This document shows positions 56,293-64,000 of a stretch of 64,000 nt of DNA, piece by piece (the first letter of the stretch is position 1; each line of letters starts with the position of its first letter). Where the stretch lies: positions 310,001 through 374,000 of the forward strand of contig NZ_JAPPRJ010000002.1 of NCBI RefSeq assembly GCF_026672545.1. Direction: 5' to 3'. Both the position numbers and the translations under genes were made by a program. This DNA comes from Rhizobium sp. SL86 (GTDB taxonomy: Bacteria > Pseudomonadota > Alphaproteobacteria > Rhizobiales > Rhizobiaceae). A model generated the notes under the pieces. That model saw only the letters and a program-made list of their open reading frames with translations. It did no database searches and was not told the DNA's origin.

Positions 56293-56914
56293 TCTGATCA
56301 ACCTGCTGGCGCAGGATACCGCGGTGAAGCGGCGGCTTTTGCCGCTGATGAATCTCGCGCTTATCGCGGGCGGGCTCGTGACGTCCAGCCTTCTGTTCGC
56401 AGAACTTGGCCTGAGGGAAAATCTTCTCGGCCAGATGGAAACGATGCGCGTGATCGCAAAGGTGGCGATCTCGCTATTGTTTGCAGTCGGCTCGGTCCTG
56501 CTTGTCCGACGTATCGGACAGCCCGGACTTCCCATCAAACCGATGGCTCTGTTTCTGCTTCTCCCGGCTGGTCTGCTTGTCACGGCAGTCGGGGCAGAGT
56601 TGATGGTGTTGCCGCGTTCGGTCTGGCTCGCCAATCTCATCGGCCGCAATTCCCTCTTCTGCATTGCCGCCGTTCCGGTTCTGGCCTTGCCGCCGCTTGC
56701 CGCTTTCCTCTTGGCGTTGAGGAACGGCGCGCCGGAAAGTCCGACCATGGCCGGCGCCTTTGCCGGGCTGGCGGCTGCCGGCATCGCAGTCACCGCCTAT
56801 GCCTTGCATTGTACGGATGACAGTCCGCTTTTCGTTGCGACCTGGTATGGACTGGCGGTGACCGTCGTCACCGTTATGGGAGCGGCTCTCGGGCGCCTTT
56901 TTCTTCGCTGGTGA
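56279..56914 (+). CDS. nrsF: NrsF-type membrane anti-sigma factor (DUF1109)
   Basis: 211 aa, GTG start with GGAG about 9 bases upstream, inside the end of the sigma gene. The protein has a short cytosolic N-terminus and six hydrophobic segments. Two cysteines, in RNSLFCIAAVP and YALHCTDDSP, lie where NrsF has the conserved cysteines needed for signal sensing in Caulobacter. It binds the ECF sigma factor at the membrane and releases it on oxidative or metal stress. Confidence 0.88.
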   Translation: MKTDDLINLLAQDTAVKRRLLPLMNLALIAGGLVTSSLLFAELGLRENLLGQMETMRVIAKVAISLLFAVGSVLLVRRIGQPGLPIKPMALFLLLPAGLLVTAVGAELMVLPRSVWLANLIGRNSLFCIAAVPVLALPPLAAFLLALRNGAPESPTMAGAFAGLAAAGIAVTAYALHCTDDSPLFVATWYGLAVTVVTVMGAALGRLFLRW

Positions 56915-56982
56915 ACTGGCGGCGGGGGATACTGGAACCCTCGCTTGCGGCAGACGTTGGACCGGCTTGTCCGGAGAACCTG

Positions 56983-58023
56983 ATGTCGCGCTCGAAAATC
57001 TCAGTTTACGTTCTGCTGGTGGTGCTGATCCTGTTGATGATCGCTGCACCGTCCATGCTGCTGCTCACCTTTGCCGGACTGCTGTTTGCAATCCTGCTCA
57101 ATGCGGGCGGGAGCCGGATTTCGGCCGCGACGGGTATGAGCGAACGGGCCGGGGTGATCGTTTTTGCGCTGCTGATGGCGGCAATGCTTGTCGTGATGGG
57201 GGTGTGGTTCACGCCATCGGTGGCGGAACAGGTTGATCAGCTGTCGGATGCCGTTCCGAAGGCGCTGGAGCGCCTGGAAGGCTGGCTCAACCATTATCAG
57301 TGGGGCCAGGACATGATGGCCCGGTTGTCGATCGAGGATCTGATGACCGGCAGCTTCCGCTCGACGGCCACATCCGCCGTCACGACAACCTTCGGCGGTC
57401 TCGGCAATCTCGTCATCATATTGTTCATCGGGCTCTATGGTGCACTGGAGCCCGGCGTCTATCGGCGTGGGTTGATCGCACTGCTGCCGCCGGAAACATC
57501 CGGTCGCGGTGAAGAGGTGCTGAGACGCTCCGCGTCGCAGTTGCGGCACTGGCTGAAGGCACAGTTCCTGTCGATGGCGGCCGTCGGCGTACTCACAGCG
57601 CTGGGGCTCTGGGCCATCGGTTTGCCGCTGCCTTTTCTGCTCGGCGTCATCGCCGCACTTCTGGCTTTTATTCCGAACATCGGGCCGATCCTTGCCTGCC
57701 TGCCGGCCCTGTCGCTCGCCTTGCCCAACGGCATGGTCATGGTCGTCTGGGTTCTGGCCGTCTACATCTGCGTTCAGACGCTGGAAAGCTACCTGCTGAC
57801 GCCCCTCATCCAGCGCCATGAGGTGCACTTGCCGCCTGCCCTCATCATTTCCGTTCAGATCCTGCTGGCCGCCCTGTTTGGTATCCTGGGGCTTGCGCTG
57901 GCAACGCCGCTGACGGCGCTCGCCATCGTTCTGGTGCGCGAAATCTATGTCCGGGATTATCTGGAACGCGGTGCGCGCACCGCCGGACAGTCGCGTGATG
58001 CCGGCCCATCCGCCGCCGAATGA
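56983..58023 (+). CDS. AI-2E/PerM family permease
   Basis: 346 aa from the ATG at 56983 with GGAGA 5 bases ahead; a GTG at 56911 that overlaps nrsF would add 24 unlikely residues. Seven to eight hydrophobic segments with the family's long central loop (about residues 95-150) and the patterns IILFIGLYGALEPGVYRRGLIALLPP, IGLPLPFLLGVIAALLAFIPNIGPILA and AALFGILGLALATPLTAL. The family exports varied small molecules or Na+/H+; the name AI-2E reflects only one member. Confidence 0.88.
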   Translation: MSRSKISVYVLLVVLILLMIAAPSMLLLTFAGLLFAILLNAGGSRISAATGMSERAGVIVFALLMAAMLVVMGVWFTPSVAEQVDQLSDAVPKALERLEGWLNHYQWGQDMMARLSIEDLMTGSFRSTATSAVTTTFGGLGNLVIILFIGLYGALEPGVYRRGLIALLPPETSGRGEEVLRRSASQLRHWLKAQFLSMAAVGVLTALGLWAIGLPLPFLLGVIAALLAFIPNIGPILACLPALSLALPNGMVMVVWVLAVYICVQTLESYLLTPLIQRHEVHLPPALIISVQILLAALFGILGLALATPLTALAIVLVREIYVRDYLERGARTAGQSRDAGPSAAE

Positions 58024-58024
58024 G

Positions 58025-59272
58025 CTAGGTCACGACCCGTTGCACCAATCGGCGCAGTGTCAGCCCCTGTACGATGATGGTGAAGATGACCACGGTGTAG
58101 GTGGCCGCGAGGATCACCGACTTGTGTTCTCCCTCGGGAATGGACAGCGCGAGAGCGACCGAAATACCACCCTTAAGGCCGCCCCAGGTCAGGGTGGCAA
58201 TGGTGCCGGACACGAAGGGCTTTGCCCGTGACAGGACGAGAACCGGCAGGCTGACGGAAATGAAGCGTGCCAGAAGTGCGATCGGGATCGCCGCAAGCGG
58301 CAGAAGGCCGAGCGACGGATCAAGCCGAAGCACCAGGACCTCCAGACCGATCAACAGGAACAGGATGGCGTTCAGGATCTCATCGATCAGGGTCCAGAAG
58401 CCGAAGAGATAGCGTTGCGTCAGATCGCTCATCGCGCGTTTCGGGCCACGATTGCCGACAAAGAGGCCGGCGACCACCACGGCAATCGGTCCGCTCATGC
58501 CGAAACGGGAGGCGAGCGCATAGCTGCCGGCCACCAATGCCAGGGAGATCAGCACCTCAATGGAATAGTTGTCGATCCGCTGCATGGCGAGGAAGGCGAT
58601 GTAGCCGCCGGCGAGGCCGACCGCCGCGCCGCCGAAGGCTTCGAGCGCCAGAAGGTTCGCTGCGCCGCTAAAACCCGCGGCACTGTGTCCCTCGCCGGTT
58701 GCGATCGTCAGCATGATGGTGAAGACCACAACGCCGATGCCGTCGTTGAAGAGCGACTCGCCGCTCATGTCGGCTTCCAGCGACTGCGGAACCTTGACCG
58801 ATTTCAGTGTAGCGAGCACGGCCACTGGATCTGTCGGGCTGATCAGCGCGCCAAAAACGAGAGCCCAGATGAAGGGCAGGGACGTGCCGATGGCCTGGCT
58901 TACCAGCCAGACGCCGGTTGCAACGAGAAGGGTGGATAAGACCACACCGAGGCTCGCCATGGCGGCAACGACCCAGGCGCGATCGCGCAACGCGCTGAAA
59001 TCCACATGCAGGGCGCCGGCAAACAGAAGAAAGGCGAGCATTCCATCCAGCACGGTTCGCTGAAAATCCACCTGCCGCACCACACGGGCGAGATCCTCGT
59101 ACAGCGCGACCTCGTGAAAAACGAGTTCGACGACCAGAAGCAGGATCGAGGCGAGGAGGCCCATAATCAGCACGCCGATCGTCTCCGGCAGCTTGAAGAA
59201 ACGCTCGTTCACCCAGCCGAAGATGGCGGTCAGCGTCAGCAGAATGGAGATGAGTTCGAGAGGGGATAGCAT
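58025..59272 (-). CDS. Na+/H+ antiporter of the CPA1 (NhaP) family
   Basis: 415 aa with about 12 membrane segments. The ion-binding motifs are SPTDPVAVLATLK around residue 155 and ESLFNDGIGVVVFTIM about 25 residues later, where the ND pair is the transport site. Bacterial CPA1 carriers exchange Na+ or K+ for protons for pH and salt balance. It converges with the AI-2E permease gene, with only 1 base between the stops. Confidence 0.92.
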   Translation of the reverse strand: MLSPLELISILLTLTAIFGWVNERFFKLPETIGVLIMGLLASILLLVVELVFHEVALYEDLARVVRQVDFQRTVLDGMLAFLLFAGALHVDFSALRDRAWVVAAMASLGVVLSTLLVATGVWLVSQAIGTSLPFIWALVFGALISPTDPVAVLATLKSVKVPQSLEADMSGESLFNDGIGVVVFTIMLTIATGEGHSAAGFSGAANLLALEAFGGAAVGLAGGYIAFLAMQRIDNYSIEVLISLALVAGSYALASRFGMSGPIAVVVAGLFVGNRGPKRAMSDLTQRYLFGFWTLIDEILNAILFLLIGLEVLVLRLDPSLGLLPLAAIPIALLARFISVSLPVLVLSRAKPFVSGTIATLTWGGLKGGISVALALSIPEGEHKSVILAATYTVVIFTIIVQGLTLRRLVQRVVT

Positions 59273-59353
59273 GGGTTTTCACTCGTTGTATGGGCTTCAG
59301 GAACATTAGGGGGCGGCGCCTTGTTCCCTCGGGGGTAAAAACGAGGTGGCGAC

Positions 59354-59833
59354 ATGAACTGGTCCGAGATGTTCTTTCAGAATTGGCAGGGGATCGTACG
59401 AACGCTGATTGTCGGAGCGCTCGCTTATGCCACCCTCGTTCTGTTTCTCAGGATCTCGGGCAAGCGGACCCTGGCCAAACTCAACGCCTTCGATCTGGTG
59501 GTAACCGTCGCACTCGGCTCGACACTGGCATCAGTGCTGTTGCAGGAAAGCGTGGCGCTTGCGGAAGGCGCTGCCGCCCTGGCCATCCTGATCGGTTTCC
59601 AGTATCTCGTGGCATCGCTTTCGGTACGCTCGAAGGGGTTTGCGAAACTTGTCCGCTCCGAGCCGAGCCTGGTTGCTCATCAGGGCGCCTTTTGCCATGG
59701 CGCCTTGCACACCCAGCGCCTCACGCAGGACGAGGTGTTGAGCGCTATCCGCTCCAACGGTGGCCGGCAGATCGAGGATGCGGAAGCCGTCATTCTGGAA
59801 AGTGACGGCTCCCTCAGCGTGATCCTCAGGTGA
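59354..59833 (+). CDS. DUF421/YetF-family membrane protein
   Basis: 159 aa; GAGG 7 bases ahead of the ATG. Three membrane helices at the N-terminus and a soluble domain. The family pattern is FLRISGKRTLAKLNAFDLVVTVALGSTLASVLL (residues about 33-65). The function is not established; Bacillus YetF relatives are linked to spore or envelope biology. Its stop overlaps the molybdoenzyme stop by 8 bases in convergent direction. Confidence 0.88.
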   Translation: MNWSEMFFQNWQGIVRTLIVGALAYATLVLFLRISGKRTLAKLNAFDLVVTVALGSTLASVLLQESVALAEGAAALAILIGFQYLVASLSVRSKGFAKLVRSEPSLVAHQGAFCHGALHTQRLTQDEVLSAIRSNGGRQIEDAEAVILESDGSLSVILR

Positions 59834-62105
59834 GGATGCGCACCGGAACGGATTTCGCCGCCGGGGTCTTCGAACGAACATCGTGGTGCGATAGCGGGAT
59901 CAGCCAGTTGAGCTCGGGATAATAACCGCCGACACAGCCATCCGGCAGATCGAAGGGCAGCACCTTCAGCCCGGTAACACCACGCGGGCGGCCATCATCG
60001 AGATCTGTCGCGAGGCCAACAATCTGGCCCTCCTGCAGGCCCGCCTGTGCCATCTCCTTGGGGTTGATCAAGAGCACGTCGCGTGTTCCCTCGATGCCGC
60101 GCAGCCGGTCGCTGTAACCATAGATCGTTGTGTTGAACTGGTCGTTGCTGCGTAGCGTGATAAGCCGGAAGCGGCCTGGCCTGTCCTCGAAGCCGGCGGC
60201 GGAGAGTTCGTTTGGAACGGTGAATTCGGCCTTGCCGCTTTCGGTCTTCCAGATCCGTTCGCGCGCGCTGTTGCCGCGATAAAAGCCGCCCGGCGTGAAC
60301 ATGCGCTTGTTGAAATCGCGAAAGTCTTCCGGATAGGTCGCCTCGATCAGGTCACGCACCTTGCCGTAATCGCCAAGCCATTCGTCCCATTGGACGCGTG
60401 GATTGGGGGGAAGTGTCGCCTTGGCAATGCCGGCGACGATGGCCATTTCGGAAAGAAGATGTTCGCTCGCCGGCCGGCGCCGGCCGATCGAGCCATGGAT
60501 GCAGCTGAAACTGTCCTCCATGGTCACGGTCTGCGGCCCCGTTTCCTGCATATCCTCCTCCGAACGTCCGAGGCAGGGCAGCAGATAGGCGACCTCGCCG
60601 TTCACCAGATGGCTGCGGTTCAGTTTCGTGGCGATCTGCACTGTCAGCCGCATGCGCTGCCAGGCGTCTTCCATCGCGCCGCGTTCCGGAATGGCGCGGA
60701 TGAAGTTGCCGCCGAGGCTGACAAAGGCCTTCACCTCGCCTGCCAGGATGCCTTCGCAGGCTTCGACGGTATTGACACCCTTTTCCATCGGCGGCTCGAA
60801 ACCATAGAGCCGCGCCAGTTTGTCCATCGGCACCAGTTCCGGCTTTTCCGAAATGCCGACGGTTCGTTGGCCCTGCACGTTGGAATGACCGCGCACCGGG
60901 GAAATGCCGGTGCCGTCGCGGCCGATATTGCCCTTCATCAGCAGGAGGTTCACCAGCATCGCGATGTTCTCGAAACCGTGCACCTGCTGGGTGAGACCCA
61001 TGCCGTATATGCCGATCACCTTGTCGGCCTCCACATAGACCTGTCCTGCCGCCTGCAGGGCCTCCCGTGTCAGGCCGGAATTTTCCTCGATCTCGTCCCA
61101 GGAGGTTGCCCGCAGCTTTTCCGCGAAAGCCTCGAAATCGTGAGTATGGCTCTTGATGAAATCATGGTCGAGCACGCTGTCGCCCCGCGCCTTGGCCTCG
61201 TCCTCCTTGTCGAGTACGTGCTTGCAAAGCCCCATGATCGCGGCGATGTCGCCGCCAGCCTTCACCTGCAGGTATTGGCACGAGATCGGCGTTTCGTCGC
61301 CGGTCAGCATCTCGGTCGGGCTTTGCGGATTGATCATGGCGACCAGCCCCTTTTCGCGCACCGGATTAAAGGTGACGATGCGACAGCCGCGTTTGACCGC
61401 TTCCTGCAGCGGATGGAGGAAACGCGGGCTGTTGGAACCCGTATTCTGTCCGAAGAAGAAGATGGCGTCGCAGGTGGAAAAATCCTCGAAGACCGAGGTA
61501 CCGACCGAGGCGCCGATGACCTTCTTGAGCCCGACCGACGTCGTCTCGTGGCACATGTTGGAACTGTCCGGCAGGTTGTTGGTGCCATAGAGCCGGGCAA
61601 ATAGGGCGTAGAGATAAGAGGTCTCAAGGCTTGCCCGTCCGGAGGTGTAGAAGACCACGGATTTCGGGTCGAGCCCTTTCAGCTCGCTGCCGATGGCGGC
61701 AAACGCCTCTTCCCAGGAACAGGGAACATATCTGTCCTGGTCGCGGTCAAGCCGCATGGGATGCGTCAGCCGGCCCTGCTGTTCAAGGTCGTAATCGTTC
61801 CATTCCCGCAATTCGGTGATGGTGTGCTTGGCGAAAAAATCGGGCGTGCAGCGCCGGGTGGTCAGCTCCCACAACGTCGCCTTGGCACCGTTCTCGCAGA
61901 ATTCGAAGGTGTGATATTTGGCAGGCTTCGTCCAGGCGCAGGACACACACATGAAACCGCCCGGCTTGTTCTGCCGGGACAGTGTTTCGAGTGCACCGGG
62001 TGTCGGCCATTCTGCACCGAAGATGCGGGTGATGCCGCGCAGCGATCCCCATCCACCGGCGGGTCCATCATACTTCACGGTGTCGTGGTCGGACGTATCG
62101 GACAT
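59826..62105 (-). CDS. FdhF/YdeP-family molybdopterin oxidoreductase
   Basis: 759 aa from the ATG at 62105 with GGAGA ahead. The N-terminus carries a C-x2-C pair (FMCVSCAWTKP) but not the full four-cysteine cluster motif of formate dehydrogenases. Molybdopterin-binding regions: FYTSGRASLETSYLYALFARLYGTNNLPDSSNMCHE, FFFGQNTGSNSPRF and, at the C-terminus, the dinucleotide-binding domain with LITLRSNDQFNTTIYGY. Members lack a known partner or firm substrate; E. coli YdeP affects acid resistance. No cofactor or subunit genes are nearby. Confidence 0.9.
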   Translation of the reverse strand: MSDTSDHDTVKYDGPAGGWGSLRGITRIFGAEWPTPGALETLSRQNKPGGFMCVSCAWTKPAKYHTFEFCENGAKATLWELTTRRCTPDFFAKHTITELREWNDYDLEQQGRLTHPMRLDRDQDRYVPCSWEEAFAAIGSELKGLDPKSVVFYTSGRASLETSYLYALFARLYGTNNLPDSSNMCHETTSVGLKKVIGASVGTSVFEDFSTCDAIFFFGQNTGSNSPRFLHPLQEAVKRGCRIVTFNPVREKGLVAMINPQSPTEMLTGDETPISCQYLQVKAGGDIAAIMGLCKHVLDKEDEAKARGDSVLDHDFIKSHTHDFEAFAEKLRATSWDEIEENSGLTREALQAAGQVYVEADKVIGIYGMGLTQQVHGFENIAMLVNLLLMKGNIGRDGTGISPVRGHSNVQGQRTVGISEKPELVPMDKLARLYGFEPPMEKGVNTVEACEGILAGEVKAFVSLGGNFIRAIPERGAMEDAWQRMRLTVQIATKLNRSHLVNGEVAYLLPCLGRSEEDMQETGPQTVTMEDSFSCIHGSIGRRRPASEHLLSEMAIVAGIAKATLPPNPRVQWDEWLGDYGKVRDLIEATYPEDFRDFNKRMFTPGGFYRGNSARERIWKTESGKAEFTVPNELSAAGFEDRPGRFRLITLRSNDQFNTTIYGYSDRLRGIEGTRDVLLINPKEMAQAGLQEGQIVGLATDLDDGRPRGVTGLKVLPFDLPDGCVGGYYPELNWLIPLSHHDVRSKTPAAKSVPVRILT

Positions 62106-62197
62106 GGCGCTTCTCCTGTTGCCGGATGGATTGACCACTCGGCAACTGAAGAGGGCGAAGAAGGTTCCCGTAATCGGGCAGCAGTCTCCCGTGGCAA

Positions 62198-63379
62198 TCA
62201 GTCCTGCAGGAAGCGTTCCGTCAGCCGCGCCCAGAGTGCGGCACCGACCGGAATGTTCGCATCGGCGAAATTATAACGCGGATTGTGCAGGAAAGCGGAG
62301 GACAGGCCATTGCCCAGCCGCACGAAGCTGCCGGGGCGTTCCTCCAGCATATAGGCAAAGTCTTCGCTACCCGGGATCAACGGGCAAAGGCTCACTTTGT
62401 CCTCCCCGAGCAGCTCCTCGGCCACTTGCCGGATGAAGCTCGTTTCCGCCTCCGAATTGACGACCACCGGCGTACCGCGCGCGTAGTCCACGTCGGCGGT
62501 GGCACCATGGCCTTCGGCAATCGAGGCTGCGAGCGCAAGAATGCGATCTTGCAGCCTGTCGCGGATGGTAGCATCGAAGGAGCGAATGCTGAGCGCCATG
62601 GTCGCCGTTTCGGGGATGACGTTTGCGGCATCGCCGGCGTGGATCGCACCGACGGTTACGACCGAGGTCTGGGTCGGATCGATGCTGCGCGAGACGACCG
62701 ATTGCAGGGCGACCACCAGGAGGCTCGCAATATAGATCGGATCGATGGCGAGATGTGGACGCGAGGCATGACCACCCTTGCCCTTGATGGTGATCCGCGC
62801 CGTATCCGAGGCCGCCATGATCGGACCGGGTCGGACCATCAGATGCCCTTCTGCAACGCCTGGATGATTGTGGAGACCAAAGACCGCGTCACAGGGAAAA
62901 CGGTCGAAAAGCCCGTCGGCGATCATGCGCTTGGCACCACTATGGGTGTTGGATTCTTCCGCCGGCTGGAAGATGACGTTCAGCGTGCCGGAAAAGCGCC
63001 GCGTGCGGGCGAGGTATTCGGCCGCGGCCAATAGCACCGTCGTATGACCGTCATGGCCGCAGGCATGCATCTTGCCGGGGACGGTGCTGGCATAATCCAG
63101 TCCCGTCTCTTCCGTGATCGGCAGCGCATCCATATCGGCCCGGATGCCGATGCTTTTTGTGCCGTTGCCGACCTTTAGACGACCGACGACACCATGTCCG
63201 CCAATGCCGCGCGTGACCGCGTAGCCCCAGGCCTCCAGTTTTTCCGCAACGAACCGGCCGGTCACGGCTTCCTCGTGCGAAAGCTCCGGATGTGCATGCA
63301 GGTGCCGGCGAATGGCCGTGAATTCGGCATGCGTCTCGTCAAAATCGGAAAGGCGGGCATAGGCATTGTCTTGCAGCAT
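62198..63379 (-). CDS. M20-family amidohydrolase/peptidase (hippurate hydrolase-like)
   Basis: 393 aa. M20D features: IRRHLHAHPELSHEE at the N-terminus, metal ligands in MHACGHDGHTTVLLAAAEYLA and FQPAEESNTHSGAKRMI, GLHNHPG, and the late SEDFAYMLEERPG. Such enzymes hydrolyse N-acyl amino acids, for example hippurate, indole-acetyl amino acids or N-acetyl amino acids. No pathway partner is adjacent; it could release auxin or benzoate from conjugates, but that is speculation. Confidence 0.92.
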   Translation of the reverse strand: MLQDNAYARLSDFDETHAEFTAIRRHLHAHPELSHEEAVTGRFVAEKLEAWGYAVTRGIGGHGVVGRLKVGNGTKSIGIRADMDALPITEETGLDYASTVPGKMHACGHDGHTTVLLAAAEYLARTRRFSGTLNVIFQPAEESNTHSGAKRMIADGLFDRFPCDAVFGLHNHPGVAEGHLMVRPGPIMAASDTARITIKGKGGHASRPHLAIDPIYIASLLVVALQSVVSRSIDPTQTSVVTVGAIHAGDAANVIPETATMALSIRSFDATIRDRLQDRILALAASIAEGHGATADVDYARGTPVVVNSEAETSFIRQVAEELLGEDKVSLCPLIPGSEDFAYMLEERPGSFVRLGNGLSSAFLHNPRYNFADANIPVGAALWARLTERFLQD

Positions 63380-63479
63380 GGGGGATCCAATCAGTCGTGA
63401 GCCGTTGTTTCGCGTTGCCGCGAAACCTCGTTCCAGACCTTATCCCTCGCGACAAACGTCGGTAAACAGAAAACCGCCG

Positions 63480-64000
63480 CTATACCTGGTTTGCCGGCAG
63501 CGGAATGACGGTGGCGGCAGCGCCGCCCGATTCCATCAACTGGCCATTGCCTGAGCGGACCACGACGGCGTTGGAGGCAAGCGGCAGGCCCGCTTCCTTG
63601 AAGGCCGCCAAAAGACGTTTCATCGCCTCCCGCTTGATGAGGGTAGGTTTACCCGGCCGCGCCGTGAACTTGAAGCGGATCACCATGGAGGTCTCGTTGA
63701 CATCATGGATGCCCTGCATCTTGACCGGCACCAGGAAATAGTCGCCGAATTCGGGATGGTCGAGGAGACCGATCCCGACCTTCTTGGCGGTCTTGCGGAT
63801 CATTTCGAGATCGGCGTCTCGGTCGAAGCGCAGCTCGAACTTGATGGTGCCCCAGTCGCGGCTGTAATTCGTCACCGAACTGATCTGGCCGAACGGGATG
63901 GTGTGGATCGGGCCATTGTGGTGACGAAGCCGGATCGAGCGCAGGGAGATCTGTTCGACCGTTCCGACCAGTTTTCCAGTATTGATATATTCACCGATGC
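63480..64000 (-). CDS. Mechanosensitive channel, MscS family (C-terminal part; 5' end outside window)
   Basis: The frame is open to the window end, and about 173 residues can be seen. Codons upstream of the ORF's GTG at 63875 read IGEYINTGKLVGTVEQISLR and then HTIPFGQISSVTNYSRDW, the beta domain that follows the pore helix in MscS proteins. The C-terminal alpha/beta domain follows (VPVKMQGIHDV, VIRFKFTARPG). The pore helix and any sensor domain lie beyond the end. The channel opens on membrane tension to protect against osmotic downshock. Confidence 0.88.
   Translation of the reverse strand, partial: IGEYINTGKLVGTVEQISLRSIRLRHHNGPIHTIPFGQISSVTNYSRDWGTIKFELRFDRDADLEMIRKTAKKVGIGLLDHPEFGDYFLVPVKMQGIHDVNETSMVIRFKFTARPGKPTLIKREAMKRLLAAFKEAGLPLASNAVVVRSGNGQLMESGGAAATVIPLPANQV

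Overview
The window looks like chromosome or megaplasmid DNA of a plant-associated alphaproteobacterium of the Rhizobiaceae (Rhizobium, Agrobacterium or a close relative). It is GC-rich, uses almost only ABC, TRAP and TSUP transporters, has an NrsF-type anti-sigma factor, and carries a RIME-like palindromic intergenic element of the kind known in rhizobia. I saw no tRNA, rRNA, CRISPR array, phage gene or intact transposon. It is a dense run of catabolic modules, each with its own transporter and regulator.

Layout. (1) 1-451: 3' end of a GH42 beta-galactosidase, then about 670 bp with a very strong hairpin and one doubtful small ORF. (2) 1127-16030: aromatic catabolism. A GntR regulator faces an operon of ACMSD-like decarboxylase, extradiol-type dioxygenase, MhpA-like flavin hydroxylase and FAH-family hydrolase. 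A converging operon has an MFS carrier, carotenoid/stilbene-cleaving oxygenase, GST and GlcG-like protein, opposite a frameshifted LysR gene. A TRAP transporter follows with a resorcylate-type decarboxylase. (3) 16031-27625: a twelve-gene minus-strand operon opposite an IclR regulator: cyclase-family hydrolase, cupin, SDR, hydroxyacyl-CoA dehydrogenase, Liv-type ABC importer with two Tat-exported binding proteins, a PhlG/phloretin-hydrolase-like C-C hydrolase, and a beta-keto acid cleavage enzyme (BKACE). No characterised pathway known to me has this combination; it is my best candidate for an undescribed system. (4) 27911-32112: LPG-synthase-TM-like membrane protein, MarR regulator with a divergent hydroxycinnamoyl-CoA hydratase-lyase, diacylglycerol kinase, arginase.

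(5) 32140-47390: a sulfoquinovose (plant sulfolipid) cluster of the sulfo-Entner-Doudoroff type: LacI regulator, ABC importer, dehydratase, KDSG-type aldolase, lactonase, SDR, GH31 sulfoquinovosidase with the YihQ sulfonate-recognition residues, and a TSUP exporter, followed by glycerol kinase and a second aldolase. No sulfolactaldehyde dehydrogenase is present. (6) 47406-55589: a complete histidine-utilisation locus, hutD-U-G-H-I divergent from hutF-C, with a palindromic HutC-like site between; hutC is frameshifted and the end of hutG is made of the RIME-like element. (7) 55726-64000: ECF sigma factor with NrsF, AI-2E-family permease, Na+/H+ antiporter, DUF421 protein, FdhF/YdeP-like molybdoenzyme, M20 peptidase, and the C-terminal part of an MscS channel cut by the window end.

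Modules 2 to 5 fit life on plant material: phenolics, hydroxycinnamates and sulfolipid are imported, trimmed and fed into central metabolism. Three genes (lysR, the LPG-TM gene, hutC) are each consistent with one extra base in a short run of identical bases, so sequencing error must be excluded before calling them broken.
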